From Sporosarcina sp. Te-1 (GTDB lineage Bacteria > Bacillota > Bacilli > Bacillales_A > Planococcaceae), in assembly GCF_017498505.1 (NCBI RefSeq), contig NZ_CP071798.1, forward strand, positions 3,335,501-3,399,500: 64,000 bases of DNA. Reading direction: 5' to 3'. Below, piece by piece: positions 17,854 to 26,943 of this stretch (within the stretch, counting starts at the first letter, position 1; each line of letters starts with the position of its first letter). A program made the translations under genes and the position numbers. Under the pieces are notes generated by a model. That model was given only the letters and a program-made list of their open reading frames with translations. It was not told the DNA's origin and did not search any database.

Positions 17854-19518
17854 TTACATTTCCCGCGGCGCTTGCATGCCGAGCAATCGCAGTGATTCCT
17901 CTAATACAATGCTGACACATTGAACGAGGGATAAACGGAACGATTGGTTGGCGGTGTCGGACAAGATATGGACATTGCCGTAGAACGAATTGAAGGCTTG
18001 CGCAAGATCAATGGCATACTTGGCAATGATGGAAGGGTCCAATTCAACTGTTGCTCTTCGAACCGCTTCTGGGAAGAGTTGGAGTTGTGTAATGATATCC
18101 CATTCAAAATCATTCACTTCAGTTATGCCTTGATCTCCGCGTCCTTCGGCTTTCCGCAAGACAGAATGAGCCCGTGCACAGCTATATTGGAGGTAGGGAC
18201 CTGTCTCGCCTTCAGTTTGCAGCATTTTCTCAAGATCAAATTCAATATCATGCTTCCGATGCTGCTTCAAGTCGCTGAAGAGGATGGCGCCGACACCAAC
18301 TGCTCTTGCCACTTCTTCTTTATTTTTCAATGAAGGGTTCTTCGCTTCGATGTTTCTCTTGGCGAGTTCGATGGCTTCTTTCAGCACTTCTTCCAGCAAG
18401 ACAATTTTCCCTTTCCGGGTCGACATTTTTTTTCCGTCTTTTAATATCATGCCGAATGGGATATGAGTAATGTCTTGTGCCCAATCGTACCCCATTTGTT
18501 TCAGCACTTGTGTAAGCTGCTGAAAGTGGAGGCTTTGTTCATTCCCGACAACATAAATGGATTGAACGAAATCATAAGTCGTTTTCCGATCGGTCGCCGC
18601 AGCCAAATCACGGGTTGCGTAAAGTGTCGCGCCGTCCGATTTCTTAATCAGACACGGCGGCATCTCCTCACCAAGGTCTACGACAAGCGCTCCATCAGAT
18701 TCAGTAAGCAATCCTTTGTGATCCAGAGCTTCTACAACGGGCTCCATCTTATCATTGTAATAGGCTTCGCCATTGTAGGAATCGAAGGTGACACCAAGCA
18801 AATCATAAATGCGCTGAAATTCCTTCAACGATTCCTCCTTGAACCATTTCCAAAGTGCCAAGGCATCCGGTTCACCATCCTCCAATGCTTTGAAGGCAGC
18901 TCTTCCTTCGTCATTTAATGAATCATCTGTCTCCGCTTCTTCATGGAACCGGATATACAGTTGAAGCAGCGCTGTGATCGGCGCCCGCTCGACTTCTTCC
19001 TGACTGCCCCATTTGCGATAGGCGGTCAGCAGCTTGCCAAACTGGGTGCCCCAGTCGCCGATATAATTAATCTTTACCGGACAGTATCCCGACTTTTCCA
19101 GCAATAAAGCGATCGAATTGCCAATGACAGTAGAGCGCAAATGCCCCATGGAAAAAGGCTTGGCGATATTAGGGGAAGACATATCAATCGTGGCAACACC
19201 ATCTGCCCCTAGTGTCGACGTTCCATAGGCTGCTCCCTCCGCCAAAATGGGGTGAAGAACCGATTCGGCTGCGGAATGCCGCTCAAGGAACAGATTGACA
19301 TAGCCATTTACGGCTTCTGCCTTTTGTATAGCAGGATGAGAAACAGACGCGGCGATTTCTTCCGCAATGAGCTTTGGCGACTTCCGCAACGTCTTCGCCA
19401 TCGAAAAACAAGGTAACGCATAATCCCCCATTTGCGAATGAAGCGGGCGTTCCACCATATGCGGTTCGATTGGCATTGGACTAGCAGTTTGCAAAGCCTC
19501 TACAACAACTTGTTTCAT
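17854..19518 (-). CDS. argS: Arginyl-tRNA synthetase
   Basis: Class I synthetase of 554 aa that charges tRNA-Arg. It has an N-terminal Add1-like domain, the HIGH-type motif in SPNIAKPFSMGHLRST (about 120), the KMSKS-type loop KMSTRKG, and a DALR anticodon domain at the C-terminus ending SLRLLGMQAPREM. ATG 19518 follows AAAAAGGGG. The longer open frame upstream to 19620 is the T-box leader read through and is not coding. Confidence 0.95.
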   Translation of the reverse strand: MKQVVVEALQTASPMPIEPHMVERPLHSQMGDYALPCFSMAKTLRKSPKLIAEEIAASVSHPAIQKAEAVNGYVNLFLERHSAAESVLHPILAEGAAYGTSTLGADGVATIDMSSPNIAKPFSMGHLRSTVIGNSIALLLEKSGYCPVKINYIGDWGTQFGKLLTAYRKWGSQEEVERAPITALLQLYIRFHEEAETDDSLNDEGRAAFKALEDGEPDALALWKWFKEESLKEFQRIYDLLGVTFDSYNGEAYYNDKMEPVVEALDHKGLLTESDGALVVDLGEEMPPCLIKKSDGATLYATRDLAAATDRKTTYDFVQSIYVVGNEQSLHFQQLTQVLKQMGYDWAQDITHIPFGMILKDGKKMSTRKGKIVLLEEVLKEAIELAKRNIEAKNPSLKNKEEVARAVGVGAILFSDLKQHRKHDIEFDLEKMLQTEGETGPYLQYSCARAHSVLRKAEGRGDQGITEVNDFEWDIITQLQLFPEAVRRATVELDPSIIAKYAIDLAQAFNSFYGNVHILSDTANQSFRLSLVQCVSIVLEESLRLLGMQAPREM

Positions 19519-19545
19519 ACAATTAACCCCTTTTTTCCAAAAATA

Positions 19546-19770
19546 AAAAGCCCCCGTCTCAATCAATGAGACGGAAGCTTGTTCCGCGGTACCACTCAAA
19601 TTGCCCGTTCGTCGGGCCACCTTTCTCCTAACGGCGAGACACCGGCCTTTCCTACTTCTTTCAGAAAAGCATCTATGAAGTGCGTTTCATGTACCCTCTT
19701 CGCCAGGCTTCCACCATCCCCGGCTCGCTATGGAAGTTGAGGAGCATTACTCTCTTCGTCAACGATATTG
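19546..19770 (-). ncRNA. T-box riboswitch of argS (Arg, specifier CGC)
   Basis: On the minus strand the leader contains the AGAGAGTA motif, the GGGATGGTGG loop of stem I, a specifier loop with CGC (forward 19682-19684) matching arginine, the T-box core TGGTACCGCGG (forward 19584-19594) and a terminator (GTCTCATTGATTGAGAC, then TTTTT). Uncharged tRNA-Arg should bind and permit read-through into argS. Confidence 0.93.
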
Positions 19771-19776
19771 TATACC

Positions 19777-19806
19777 AATGTAGCAAATGGGTGTGTTGCA
19801 TGTCAA
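19777..19806 (-). promoter_or_regulatory. Promoter of the argS transcript
   Basis: On the minus strand, a perfect TTGACA (forward 19801-19806) and TACATT (forward 19777-19782) are separated by 18 bp, just upstream of the T-box leader. Confidence 0.6.
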
Positions 19807-19860
19807 TGGGCAATTCTCTTGAGGGGATAGGAATGAAATTGGGCTGAATTGTAGTCTAGT

Positions 19861-20177
19861 GGTGATAAATTCAATTTAGGCGGTGATTGGCTGCGCTCAG
19901 GCGGTGATAACGGAGAGGCAGCCGGTGATAAACGGGCATTATGCGGTGATAAAGCTAGTTTACCCGGTGATAAAAAAATGCCACTGAAAGTTGTCGCGTT
20001 ATCTGTCCAGTTCGTAGAAAGATATTAGGAAATGGGTAAATTCACCTGTAAGATCTCGAAAGATGCAGCTGAATTGTAGTCAAATGGTGATAAATTCAAA
20101 TGAGACGGTGATTGGCTGCGCTCAGGCGATGATAAACGGGCATTAGGCGGTGATAAAGCTGGTTTACCCGGTGATAA
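19861..20177. repeat. Array A: GGTGATA word every 21 bp, two sub-arrays
   Basis: The word GGTGATA recurs at 19861, 19882 (GGTGATT), 19903, 19924, 19945 and 19966, each exactly 21 bp apart. A second run has words at 20086, 20107 (GGTGATT), 20128 (GATGATA), 20149 and 20170, also exactly 21 bp apart. Spacers of 14 bp differ within a run but are largely shared between runs, so a block of about 225 bp has duplicated, including the flank GCTGAATTGTAGTC. The array fills most of the argS-esterase gap (19807-20266). Stop codons in the second run argue against coding. Confidence 0.85.
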
Positions 20178-20266
20178 CTGAGCACCACCGAAAGTTGCCA
20201 CCTTATCTGGGACCGTTTCTCCAAGTGCTGCTTGGGTATGCTATGGAAAGGAGAGGAGAGAGGTTC

Positions 20267-21514
20267 ATGGCGAAGAAATTGAGAGAGGCAATAGAACGGT
20301 ACTCAATGCCGCTAGATGAGGAGGCGCTCGATGCTCTCGTGGAAGCGGCGGGAAACGCTGATGTTGTCATGATTGGTGAAGCGTCGCATGGGACACATGA
20401 ATTTTACAAAATCCGTGCGGAACTTTCCAAACGGCTCATTGAAAAGAAAGGCTTTACGGTCGTTGCAGTGGAGGGGGACTGGCCGGCTGCTGCGGCCGTG
20501 AATCGCTATGTCAAAGGGTTTGAACAAGATGGATCAGCCCAAGAGGTATTGTTGAAATCATTTGGACGCTGGCCGACGTGGATGTGGGTGAATGAAGAAG
20601 TAAAGGAGTTTGTTGAGTGGTTAAAACAGCACAACGATGACTTGCCCGAGAAGAAAAAAGCTGGATTTTACGGCATTGACATGTATAGCTTATATGAATC
20701 AATCGATGAATTGCTCCAGTTTCTTTCCAAAAATCCTCAATATGGAACGGATCTTACGTTGGCAAGACAAGCGTTTTCCTGCTTTGAACCATACAATCGG
20801 ATGCCCGAGCATTATGCGCTGTCGACAGCTCATTTTTCAGATGAATGCATTAGTGAAGTAGCGACCTTGCTGTCATCCATCCGGCGGAACGAAGAACGAT
20901 TTGCCAGTCACCATGAGGAAGATTTGAACGTCAAAATGAATGCCCTAGTTGCCAAAAATGCAGAGGCCTATTACCGAGAAATGATGCAAGATGACGCGAT
21001 TTCTTGGAATACACGTGATTTGCATATGGTGGAAGCGATCAATGAATTAAAGAACTATCACGGGCCGGATGCCAAGTTGATCATTTGGGAACATAACACC
21101 CATATTGGCGACGCCTCCGAAACATCCATGAAAGAGGACAAGATGATTAATGTCGGACAGCTTATCCGTGAACAATACGGTCACGACAATACGTTCGCCA
21201 TCGGATTTGGTACCTATGAAGGAACCGTTATCGCAGCTGATAGCTGGGGCGCTCCTCTGGAAAGAATGACGGTCCCGCCTGCCAAGTTCAATACTTGGGA
21301 AGGGCAGATGCATGCAGCAGGTGCGGAGGATCAAGTGCTTTTATTCACGGACGATAACCGTCAGCTGTTCAACGAATGGATCGGTCACCGGGCCATTGGT
21401 GTTGTCTACAATCCTGCATTTGAAGCGTACGGAAATTTTGTCCACTCTCGTGTTGGAAGCCGGTACGATGCGTTTATTTTTATCAATCAGTCAACAGCGT
21501 TACATCCTCTTTAA
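20267..21514 (+). CDS. Erythromycin esterase family hydrolase
   Basis: Ere-superfamily protein of 415 aa. Visible family motifs are IGEASHGTHEFYKIRAEL (about 33-50, with Glu and His), VAVEGDWPAAAAVN, FYGIDMYSL and IIWEHNTHIGDASETSM (about 280). Characterised members hydrolyse the lactone ring of macrolides, but many homologues lack known substrates, so resistance should not be assumed. ATG 20267 is preceded by AGGAGAGGAGAGAGG; the frame upstream of it runs into array A and is not used. Transcribed alone and closed by a terminator. Confidence 0.88.
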   Translation: MAKKLREAIERYSMPLDEEALDALVEAAGNADVVMIGEASHGTHEFYKIRAELSKRLIEKKGFTVVAVEGDWPAAAAVNRYVKGFEQDGSAQEVLLKSFGRWPTWMWVNEEVKEFVEWLKQHNDDLPEKKKAGFYGIDMYSLYESIDELLQFLSKNPQYGTDLTLARQAFSCFEPYNRMPEHYALSTAHFSDECISEVATLLSSIRRNEERFASHHEEDLNVKMNALVAKNAEAYYREMMQDDAISWNTRDLHMVEAINELKNYHGPDAKLIIWEHNTHIGDASETSMKEDKMINVGQLIREQYGHDNTFAIGFGTYEGTVIAADSWGAPLERMTVPPAKFNTWEGQMHAAGAEDQVLLFTDDNRQLFNEWIGHRAIGVVYNPAFEAYGNFVHSRVGSRYDAFIFINQSTALHPL

Positions 21515-21543
21515 AGCCGTGTAGTTACTTGCACGGCTTTTTA
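21513..21543 (+). terminator. Intrinsic terminator after the Ere-family gene
   Basis: AAAGCCGTG and CACGGCTTT form the stem, followed by TTTACA. Confidence 0.85.
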
Positions 21544-21700
21544 CAGCGGATCACATGAAAAACATCAACTAAGTCAAACAGAAGATCAAGCAAATTTCAA
21601 AGAAAATTTTCCGAAAATAATTCACATTCTTTTTACCTATTTACGATTAAACCACAACATGTTAGGGTAGTAGATGTACATAAAGCACAACATATAGTAT

Positions 21701-21905
21701 TTGAACGATGGAATGGTACCGTATTCGGTATAATAGGGAATCCATAAAATTGGAGCTGTCCCCGCAACTGTACACGCTGACGACTTGCTTATATCCACTG
21801 TGGCAAATGCCATGGGAAGGGAGCAGGGAGGAGGAAGCGCAAGCCAGTAGACCTGCCGTCCATCGTGAAGCGACACTTTCTTCGGGGGTTGAGAGGTGGG
21901 AGCGA
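21701..21905 (+). ncRNA. Cobalamin (AdoCbl) riboswitch 2, upstream of nrdE
   Basis: Same architecture as riboswitch 1: GGGAATCC...GGAGCTGTCCCCGCAACTGTACACG, a CCACTG core segment, the B12 box AGCCAGTAGACCTGCC (21842-21857) and the shared CGACACTTTCTTCGGGGGTTGAG region. Control of class I RNR genes by a B12 riboswitch is known in other bacteria that also carry B12-dependent class II RNR. Confidence 0.95.
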
Positions 21906-21967
21906 GCGGGTTTTTCGCCTTTCCATTCGAAGAGGTTTTGACCTGTCAGTTTCCTACATACATCGAT

Positions 21968-22006
21968 AAGCGATGTCTCACCGAAGAGGTGGGCGTCGCT
22001 TTTTTA
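21968..22006 (+). terminator. Riboswitch-controlled terminator 2
   Basis: AAGCGATGTCTCACC, loop GAAG, then AGGTGGGCGTCGCTT followed by TTTTT. It lies between the B12 riboswitch and nrdE. Confidence 0.88.
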
Positions 22007-22044
22007 TTCCCTGACATCCTATGAGTAGGAAAGGAGCCAAACAA

Positions 22045-24267
22045 ATGACGATAATTCAAGAAAACAAAAAGGTAAATGACATTCTGGTGCAATTGAGAGA
22101 GGAATTCGGCGCTGGCCATATTGCAGTTTTGGAAGCAGCGAGCCAAAAGTGGCTGGAACGCCATCCTGATGGAAGCAAGGAGAACTGGACGAAGGCGATG
22201 ATTTTGGAGGCGCTCAGCTATATTGACGAAGCCTCCACCCATTGGACATTTGTCGCGTCTCGTATTTACCTGGACTCTGTTTATGAACAGCAGCGCGTTA
22301 TCCGTGGAACAGAGGTATATGCGGATTTTGCTGGTCATGTGGAGCGGCTCGTCCGTCAAGGATTGTACACGCCAGAACTGCTAGATAGCTATTCAACAGA
22401 AGAGCTGACAACCATTGGGACATTCATCGAGCCCGAGCGGGACAAGCTCCTTACATATATCGGACTGAAGACGTTGATGGATCGCTATGCGGCTGTTGAT
22501 TTTAATAAAAAACCAGTGGAGCTGCCACAGGAACGCTGGCTCGTCATCGCGATGACGCTCATGCAAAAGGAGACGGACAATCGTCTCGGTAAAATTGCAG
22601 AAGCATATTGGGCAATGAGCAATCTATATATGACCGTCGCCACACCGACGCTTGCGAATGCGGGCAAGCCGCATGGTCAATTGTCCAGCTGCTTCATCGA
22701 CACGGTGGATGACTCGCTGCAGGGAATCTACGACAGCAATACCGATATCGCGAATCTCTCAAAATACGGTGGCGGCATCGGTGTATATATGGGCAAAGTA
22801 CGTTCGCGCGGTTCTTCCATCAGGGGATTCAAAGGGGCATCGAGCGGCGTCCTTCCGTGGATTAAACAACTGAACAATACGGCTGTGAGCGTCGATCAGC
22901 TCGGCCAGCGCCAAGGCGCCATTGCTGTCTACCTTGATGTGTGGCATAAGGATATATTCACGTTTCTAGATTTGAAGCTGAACAACGGGGATGAGCGGTT
23001 GCGTGCGCATGATATTTTCACAGGTGTCTGCCTGCCGGATATATTCATGGAGCAGGTTGAAGCACGGGCCGACTGGCATTTATTTGACCCACATGAAGTT
23101 CGGACGGTGATGGGCTACTCCCTGGAGGATTTTTATGATGAGACTAAAGGTTCCGGATCGTTCCGTGAAAAGTACGAGGAATGTGCAAACCATCCACAAT
23201 TAACGAAAGAGACAGTACCTGCCATCGAAGTGATGAAGCGCATTATGCGCAGCCAGCTTGAAACGGGTACACCGTTCATGTTCTACCGGGATGAAGTGAA
23301 CCGGATGAACCCGAATAAGCATGAGGGCATGGTGTATTCGAGTAATCTCTGTTCGGAAATTATGCAAAATCAGAGTGCGACGCAATTCGAATCGGTCACA
23401 CTTGAAGATGATATCGTCGTCACACGATCCAAGCCGGGCGATTTTGTCGTCTGTAACTTATCTTCCATCAATTTGGGACGAGCAGTGCCAGCAGGTGTAT
23501 TGGAACGGCTCCTTACCATTCAAGTGCGCATGCTTGATAACGTCATTGATTTGAATAAAATACCGGTCGTCCAAGCGCAACGGACAAATTCCCGCTACCG
23601 AGGCATCGGGCTTGGAACGTTTGGCTGGCATCATTTATTGGCACTAAAAGGAATCCAATGGGAGTCGGAAGAAGCAGTTCATTACGCGGATGAACTCTAT
23701 GAACAAATCGCCTTTTTGACAATCAAGTCCTCAATGGAGCTGGCGAAAGAAAAAGGGGCATACCCGTTATTTGATGGTTCTGATTGGCAGACAGGTGCTT
23801 ATTTTGAGCATCGTAGCTATGATTCCAAAGCATGGAAGGAACTTCGTTTTGACGTTCAGGCGAACGGCATCCGCAACGGCTATCTTATGGCGGTGGCACC
23901 AAACAGTTCGACATCGGTCATTGCTGGTTCTACGGCATCCATTGATCCGGTTTTCAAGCCTTTCTATCATGAGGAGAAGAAGGATTACAAACTGCCGGTA
24001 GTTGCGCCGGATCTGGACCATAACACATATAATGTGTACCGCAGATCTGCCTATATCGTTGACCAGCGCTGGTCGATCAAACAGAATGCAGCGCGTCAGA
24101 AGCATGTCGACCAATCGATTTCATTTAATATATACGTACCAAATAATATTCGGGCGTCCGTCTTGCTTGAACTACACCTGCAAGCATGGAAATCCGGCAT
24201 GAAGACGACGTACTATACACGTTCCACCGCATCGGACATCGAGGAGTGCGAATGGTGTCATTCCTGA
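22045..24267 (+). CDS. nrdE: Class Ib ribonucleotide reductase, large subunit
   Basis: Catalytic alpha subunit of 740 aa that reduces ribonucleotides to deoxyribonucleotides. All key residues are present: Cys216 (SSCFIDT) and Cys470 (VVCNLSS) as the redox pair, Asn434-Cys436-Glu438 (NLCSEI) at the active site, the PNSSTS loop (619-624), the radical-transfer pair Tyr723-Tyr724, and the C-terminal CEWC. ATG 22045 is chosen over 22021 because AAAGGAG (22030-22036) lies 8 bp before it. Its stop overlaps nrdI. Controlled by riboswitch 2. Confidence 0.95.
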   Translation: MTIIQENKKVNDILVQLREEFGAGHIAVLEAASQKWLERHPDGSKENWTKAMILEALSYIDEASTHWTFVASRIYLDSVYEQQRVIRGTEVYADFAGHVERLVRQGLYTPELLDSYSTEELTTIGTFIEPERDKLLTYIGLKTLMDRYAAVDFNKKPVELPQERWLVIAMTLMQKETDNRLGKIAEAYWAMSNLYMTVATPTLANAGKPHGQLSSCFIDTVDDSLQGIYDSNTDIANLSKYGGGIGVYMGKVRSRGSSIRGFKGASSGVLPWIKQLNNTAVSVDQLGQRQGAIAVYLDVWHKDIFTFLDLKLNNGDERLRAHDIFTGVCLPDIFMEQVEARADWHLFDPHEVRTVMGYSLEDFYDETKGSGSFREKYEECANHPQLTKETVPAIEVMKRIMRSQLETGTPFMFYRDEVNRMNPNKHEGMVYSSNLCSEIMQNQSATQFESVTLEDDIVVTRSKPGDFVVCNLSSINLGRAVPAGVLERLLTIQVRMLDNVIDLNKIPVVQAQRTNSRYRGIGLGTFGWHHLLALKGIQWESEEAVHYADELYEQIAFLTIKSSMELAKEKGAYPLFDGSDWQTGAYFEHRSYDSKAWKELRFDVQANGIRNGYLMAVAPNSSTSVIAGSTASIDPVFKPFYHEEKKDYKLPVVAPDLDHNTYNVYRRSAYIVDQRWSIKQNAARQKHVDQSISFNIYVPNNIRASVLLELHLQAWKSGMKTTYYTRSTASDIEECEWCHS

Positions 24268-24701
24268 TTGCCTATGCATCCTGGAGCGGTAATACCGAGG
24301 AAGTGGCGGAATTGATACGGGGTGCGCTAGGCAGGGAAGGAATTGAAACGACAATGTACCGGATCGGTTTTGGTCCGGTTCCCGACCCGAGGAAGTATGA
24401 GGCGATGGTAATCGGATCTTTCACATGGGATAAAGGCGCAACGCCTGATGAAGTGAAGGATTTCGTGGCAACAATCGGCTACAAACCGAAGCCTGTCTAC
24501 GTCTTCGGAACGGGGGACACACAATTTGGCGGGGACGATTTGTTTTGTCATGCAGCCGTCAAGCTCGCGCGTTTCTATGCATCGGGCTGTCCGCCTCTTA
24601 AAATTGAGCAAAGTCCGCGCGGCATTCAAGAAATGAAAGTCATTGAATGGACGAAAGGAGTCTATCAACATTGGTTACACTTACACGAGTTAAAGTGCTG
24701 A
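24252..24701 (+). CDS. nrdI: Flavodoxin-like NrdI
   Basis: Flavodoxin-fold protein of 149 aa. It has the FMN phosphate loop YASWSGNTEEVAEL (about 9-22) and the flavin loops GSFTWDKGATPDEV and GTGDTQFGGDDLF. In class Ib systems it supplies the oxidant that builds the dimanganese-tyrosyl radical of NrdF. ATG 24252 follows GAGGAGTG and overlaps the end of nrdE by 16 bp; the frame opening at 24186 lies inside nrdE. It also overlaps nrdF, so all three are translationally coupled. Confidence 0.88.
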   Translation: MVSFLIAYASWSGNTEEVAELIRGALGREGIETTMYRIGFGPVPDPRKYEAMVIGSFTWDKGATPDEVKDFVATIGYKPKPVYVFGTGDTQFGGDDLFCHAAVKLARFYASGCPPLKIEQSPRGIQEMKVIEWTKGVYQHWLHLHELKC

Positions 24702-25708
24702 ATCCGGCAAATCCGAACAAAGCGACAGCAATTTTCGGCGGAAAGGCGAGTGGCATCCTGAATTGGAATGATCTCGCACACCCCCATTTCTATACACTTC
24801 GACAACGAATTCGCTCGTTATTCTGGACGGCAAACGAAGTCGATATGACGCAAGACGTCAAGCAGTTCCCAAACTTGTCCAAGACGGAGCAGGATGCCTT
24901 CCTGAAAATTATCGGCCTGCTTGCGACGCTTGACGGTCCGCAGACGGTCATCGCAATGAAAATCGCCGATTTCACGACAGATCCTGCGGTGAAATCCATT
25001 ATGGCTACGATTGCGGATCAGGAAAGTGAACATAATCACAGCTATGCCTATGTACTTTCTTCTGTGACGACGCTTGACAAGCAGAACGCCTCATTTGAAA
25101 TGGGACGCACGGATGAAGTACTCATGAAGCGGAACGAACGGATTGTCGAGATATACAATGAATTCGCTGAAAACCCGACAATTGAGACCGTGCTGAAAGC
25201 GATGGTCTACACGACGCTGCTCGAAGGCCTGTTCTTCTACAGCGGCTTCGCGTTCTTCTACAATTTGGCGCGCCATCAGAAAATGGTCGGCACCTCAACA
25301 ATGATTTCCTATATTAACCGTGATGAGCTCCAGCACGGCAAGGCAATCAGCGACATCTTCCGTGCGGCCCTGGCGGAAAATCCGGAATACAACACTGAGG
25401 CGTTTACGGAGTGGATCTATGACCAATTCCGCCACTCCGTTGAACAGGAAATCATCTGGAGCCGCTATGTTCTCGGGGAAATCGACGGCATTGACCTTGA
25501 AGAAATGGCTGGCTACGTCAAATATCGGGCCAACAAAATGCTCCGCATGCTCGGCCTAAGCGAAATCTACCCTGAGTTCACGGAAAATCCGATGAAGTGG
25601 ATACGTGCTTACGTTGACAATTTTGACGACACGAAAACGGACTTCTTCGAGCAGACATCCCGACAATACGTAAAAACGAGTGATTTGAACGGGTTTGATG
25701 ATTTGTAA
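24671..25708 (+). CDS. nrdF: Class Ib ribonucleotide reductase, small subunit
   Basis: Radical-carrying beta subunit, about 345 aa. Metal ligands and the radical site are visible: Asp in VDMTQDVKQF, Glu and His in ADQESEHNHSYAYV with the radical Tyr after Ser, Glu in TLLEGLFFYSGFAFF, and Glu/His in NRDELQHGKAI. I chose TTG 24671, 10 bp after AAAGGAG; ATG 24647 is inside nrdI and has no ribosome site. Partner of NrdE and NrdI in the same riboswitch-controlled transcript. Confidence 0.93.
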   Translation: MVTLTRVKVLNPANPNKATAIFGGKASGILNWNDLAHPHFYTLRQRIRSLFWTANEVDMTQDVKQFPNLSKTEQDAFLKIIGLLATLDGPQTVIAMKIADFTTDPAVKSIMATIADQESEHNHSYAYVLSSVTTLDKQNASFEMGRTDEVLMKRNERIVEIYNEFAENPTIETVLKAMVYTTLLEGLFFYSGFAFFYNLARHQKMVGTSTMISYINRDELQHGKAISDIFRAALAENPEYNTEAFTEWIYDQFRHSVEQEIIWSRYVLGEIDGIDLEEMAGYVKYRANKMLRMLGLSEIYPEFTENPMKWIRAYVDNFDDTKTDFFEQTSRQYVKTSDLNGFDDL

Positions 25709-25716
25709 GAGCTAAT

Positions 25717-25755
25717 AAGCATGCATGGCTATAATAAAGCTGTGCGTGCTTTTTT
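25717..25755 (+). terminator. Intrinsic terminator after nrdF
   Basis: AAGCATGCATGGCT pairs with AGCTGTGCGTGCTT and is followed by TTTTT. Confidence 0.85.
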
Positions 25756-25963
25756 ACGTAATAAGATTAATTGTATCTGCTAAAATTCCTCATTGTTTCT
25801 CCCAAACGGTCAAGCGCTGAAAAGACTACTATTTCCCCATCCCCGTAAATAGTCGATAATTTATGTAAATTTTACATGCATAATTAAAAAAGCACAGAAG
25901 CTGAGTTAGTACAATGCTTATAATTGTTGTTGTCAAATATTCGATAAAATTAAACCTCTCAAA
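25756..25963. other. AT-rich intergenic stretch, no gene seen
   Basis: Base composition drops sharply after the nrdF terminator. I see no ribosome-site/ORF pair or structured RNA here. It opens the decayed region that runs to about 28.3 kb. Confidence 0.5.
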
Positions 25964-26038
25964 ATGTTACTAGGTGTGTTTATTTCTGCACTTGGTAATA
26001 ATCTACGTTTTTTACGAAAAAAGAGGTTTGTAATGTGA
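25964..26038 (+). pseudogene. Remnant N-terminus of an XRE-type regulator
   Basis: A 24-codon frame reads FISALGNNLRFLRKKR before a stop. That is how many Cro/CI (XRE) helix-turn-helix proteins begin (LGxxLRxLRKxRGLTQ). The recognition helices are gone and the frame ends at 26038. It looks like a truncated gene; the fragment is short, so chance resemblance is possible. Confidence 0.35.
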
Positions 26039-26107
26039 AGAGTTTTTTAAGAGAGAAATAAAATTCAAGCCAAATCGCTTGCTGGATTGTCTAATGAATA
26101 GAGGGGA

Positions 26108-26548
26108 GTGAGTTCCATTATTCGTTTAGTGAAGAAAGCACAAAAAGGAAATAAAAATGCCTTTTTAAAACTTTTTCAAATGTGTGAAGCAGATATTTAT
26201 AGAATGGCTTTTGTTTATATGAAAAATGAGCAGGATGCTTTAGATATTGTACAAGAAACGGCTTATAAAGCGTTCGATAAAATTGAAACTTTAAAGGAGC
26301 CTGCTTATTTTAAAACCTGGCTTGTTAAAATTGCCATCAGCAGCTCGCTCAATCGTCTGAAACAGCAACAAAGAAGTATTCCAATACAAGATGATCAGTT
26401 AGAAGCGCCCTCCACAACCAAGACCGATGCCACCTTATCCCTGCTACTTAAACAGTTACTGGATGAGCTAACCACCGAAGGAATGTCTTTTGTGATGGCT
26501 GACAAAGTTGAAGTATTTCTTCTTCCTGTAGCTGTTCTAGCAATTTGA
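26108..26548 (+). pseudogene. ECF sigma factor, truncated by an insertion
   Basis: Region 2 of a sigma-70 ECF protein is intact: GNKNAFLKLFQMCEADIYRMAFVYM, then DALDIVQETAYKAFDKI and FKTWLVKIAISSSLNRL. The linker and start of region 4 (LLDELTTE) follow, but around 26475-26480 the sequence changes to unrelated DNA (GMSFVMADKVEVFLLPVAVLAI) before a stop. The -35-binding helix-turn-helix is therefore missing and the gene is probably non-functional. The GTG start 26108 is very near the GAGGGGA site, so the true start is uncertain. Confidence 0.7.
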
Positions 26549-26742
26549 TTCTTTTTTGAAAGTTGATTATAAATCGTATTTACATCGACTTTCTCATTGA
26601 TAAAGTCGATTGCAATATCAATTCGAGATAGTCTTGAGGTATACAATGTGCTAGCATTGATATTCGCTAAAAACTGATGAATCTGTATTAGGGTGGAAAA
26701 TAACGATTCATATAATACCCCAAAATATCTTTGAGAAAACAA
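26480..26742 (-). pseudogene. Fragment of a plasmid/ICE-type replication initiator
   Basis: On the minus strand about 87 codons read SRLSRIDIAIDFINEKVDVN and IYNQLSKKNQIARTATGRR. This resembles the central part of Rep_trans-type replication initiators, where SRIDIAID is a typical motif. It lacks both ends, and its 3' part runs straight into the broken sigma gene, so it probably marks the DNA that interrupted it. The family call is tentative. Confidence 0.4.
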
Positions 26743-26943
26743 AATTTCAGAGTGAAGAATGGAAAGTTAAAACAAATTTAATTAACTCAATAAGGTAAAC
26801 TAATTGAAACATATCACGGATTTTAAAATACACGATGTAAAATAACTAAGAAGCAATCATGTGATTGCTTCTATATTTTTGATTTATATTTCTAATAAAA
26901 CTCTGCTCTCGCTTAAAAGGCCGTTCAAACTCGCTTTTGTTTA
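26743..26943. other. AT-rich gap, no gene seen
   Basis: About 200 bp of AT-rich DNA between the rep fragment and the small membrane-protein gene. A short hairpin AAGCAATCATGTGATTGCTT (about 26852-26871) could act as a terminator for the minus-strand gene; it is followed by CTATATTTTT on the plus strand. Confidence 0.4.

Noticed and set aside
19519-19620. N-terminal extension of argS
   Set aside because: The sequence is the T-box antiterminator and terminator, i.e. untranslated leader.
19861-19998. Coding heptad-repeat peptide in array A
   Set aside because: The first run is open in one frame, but the second has in-frame stops; there is no start with a ribosome site, and array B's spacing is not a multiple of three.
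21650-21702. NrdR boxes upstream of nrdE
   Set aside because: ACAACATGTTAG and ACAACATATAGTATT are only loosely like the NrdR consensus and their spacing is not typical, so I did not call them.
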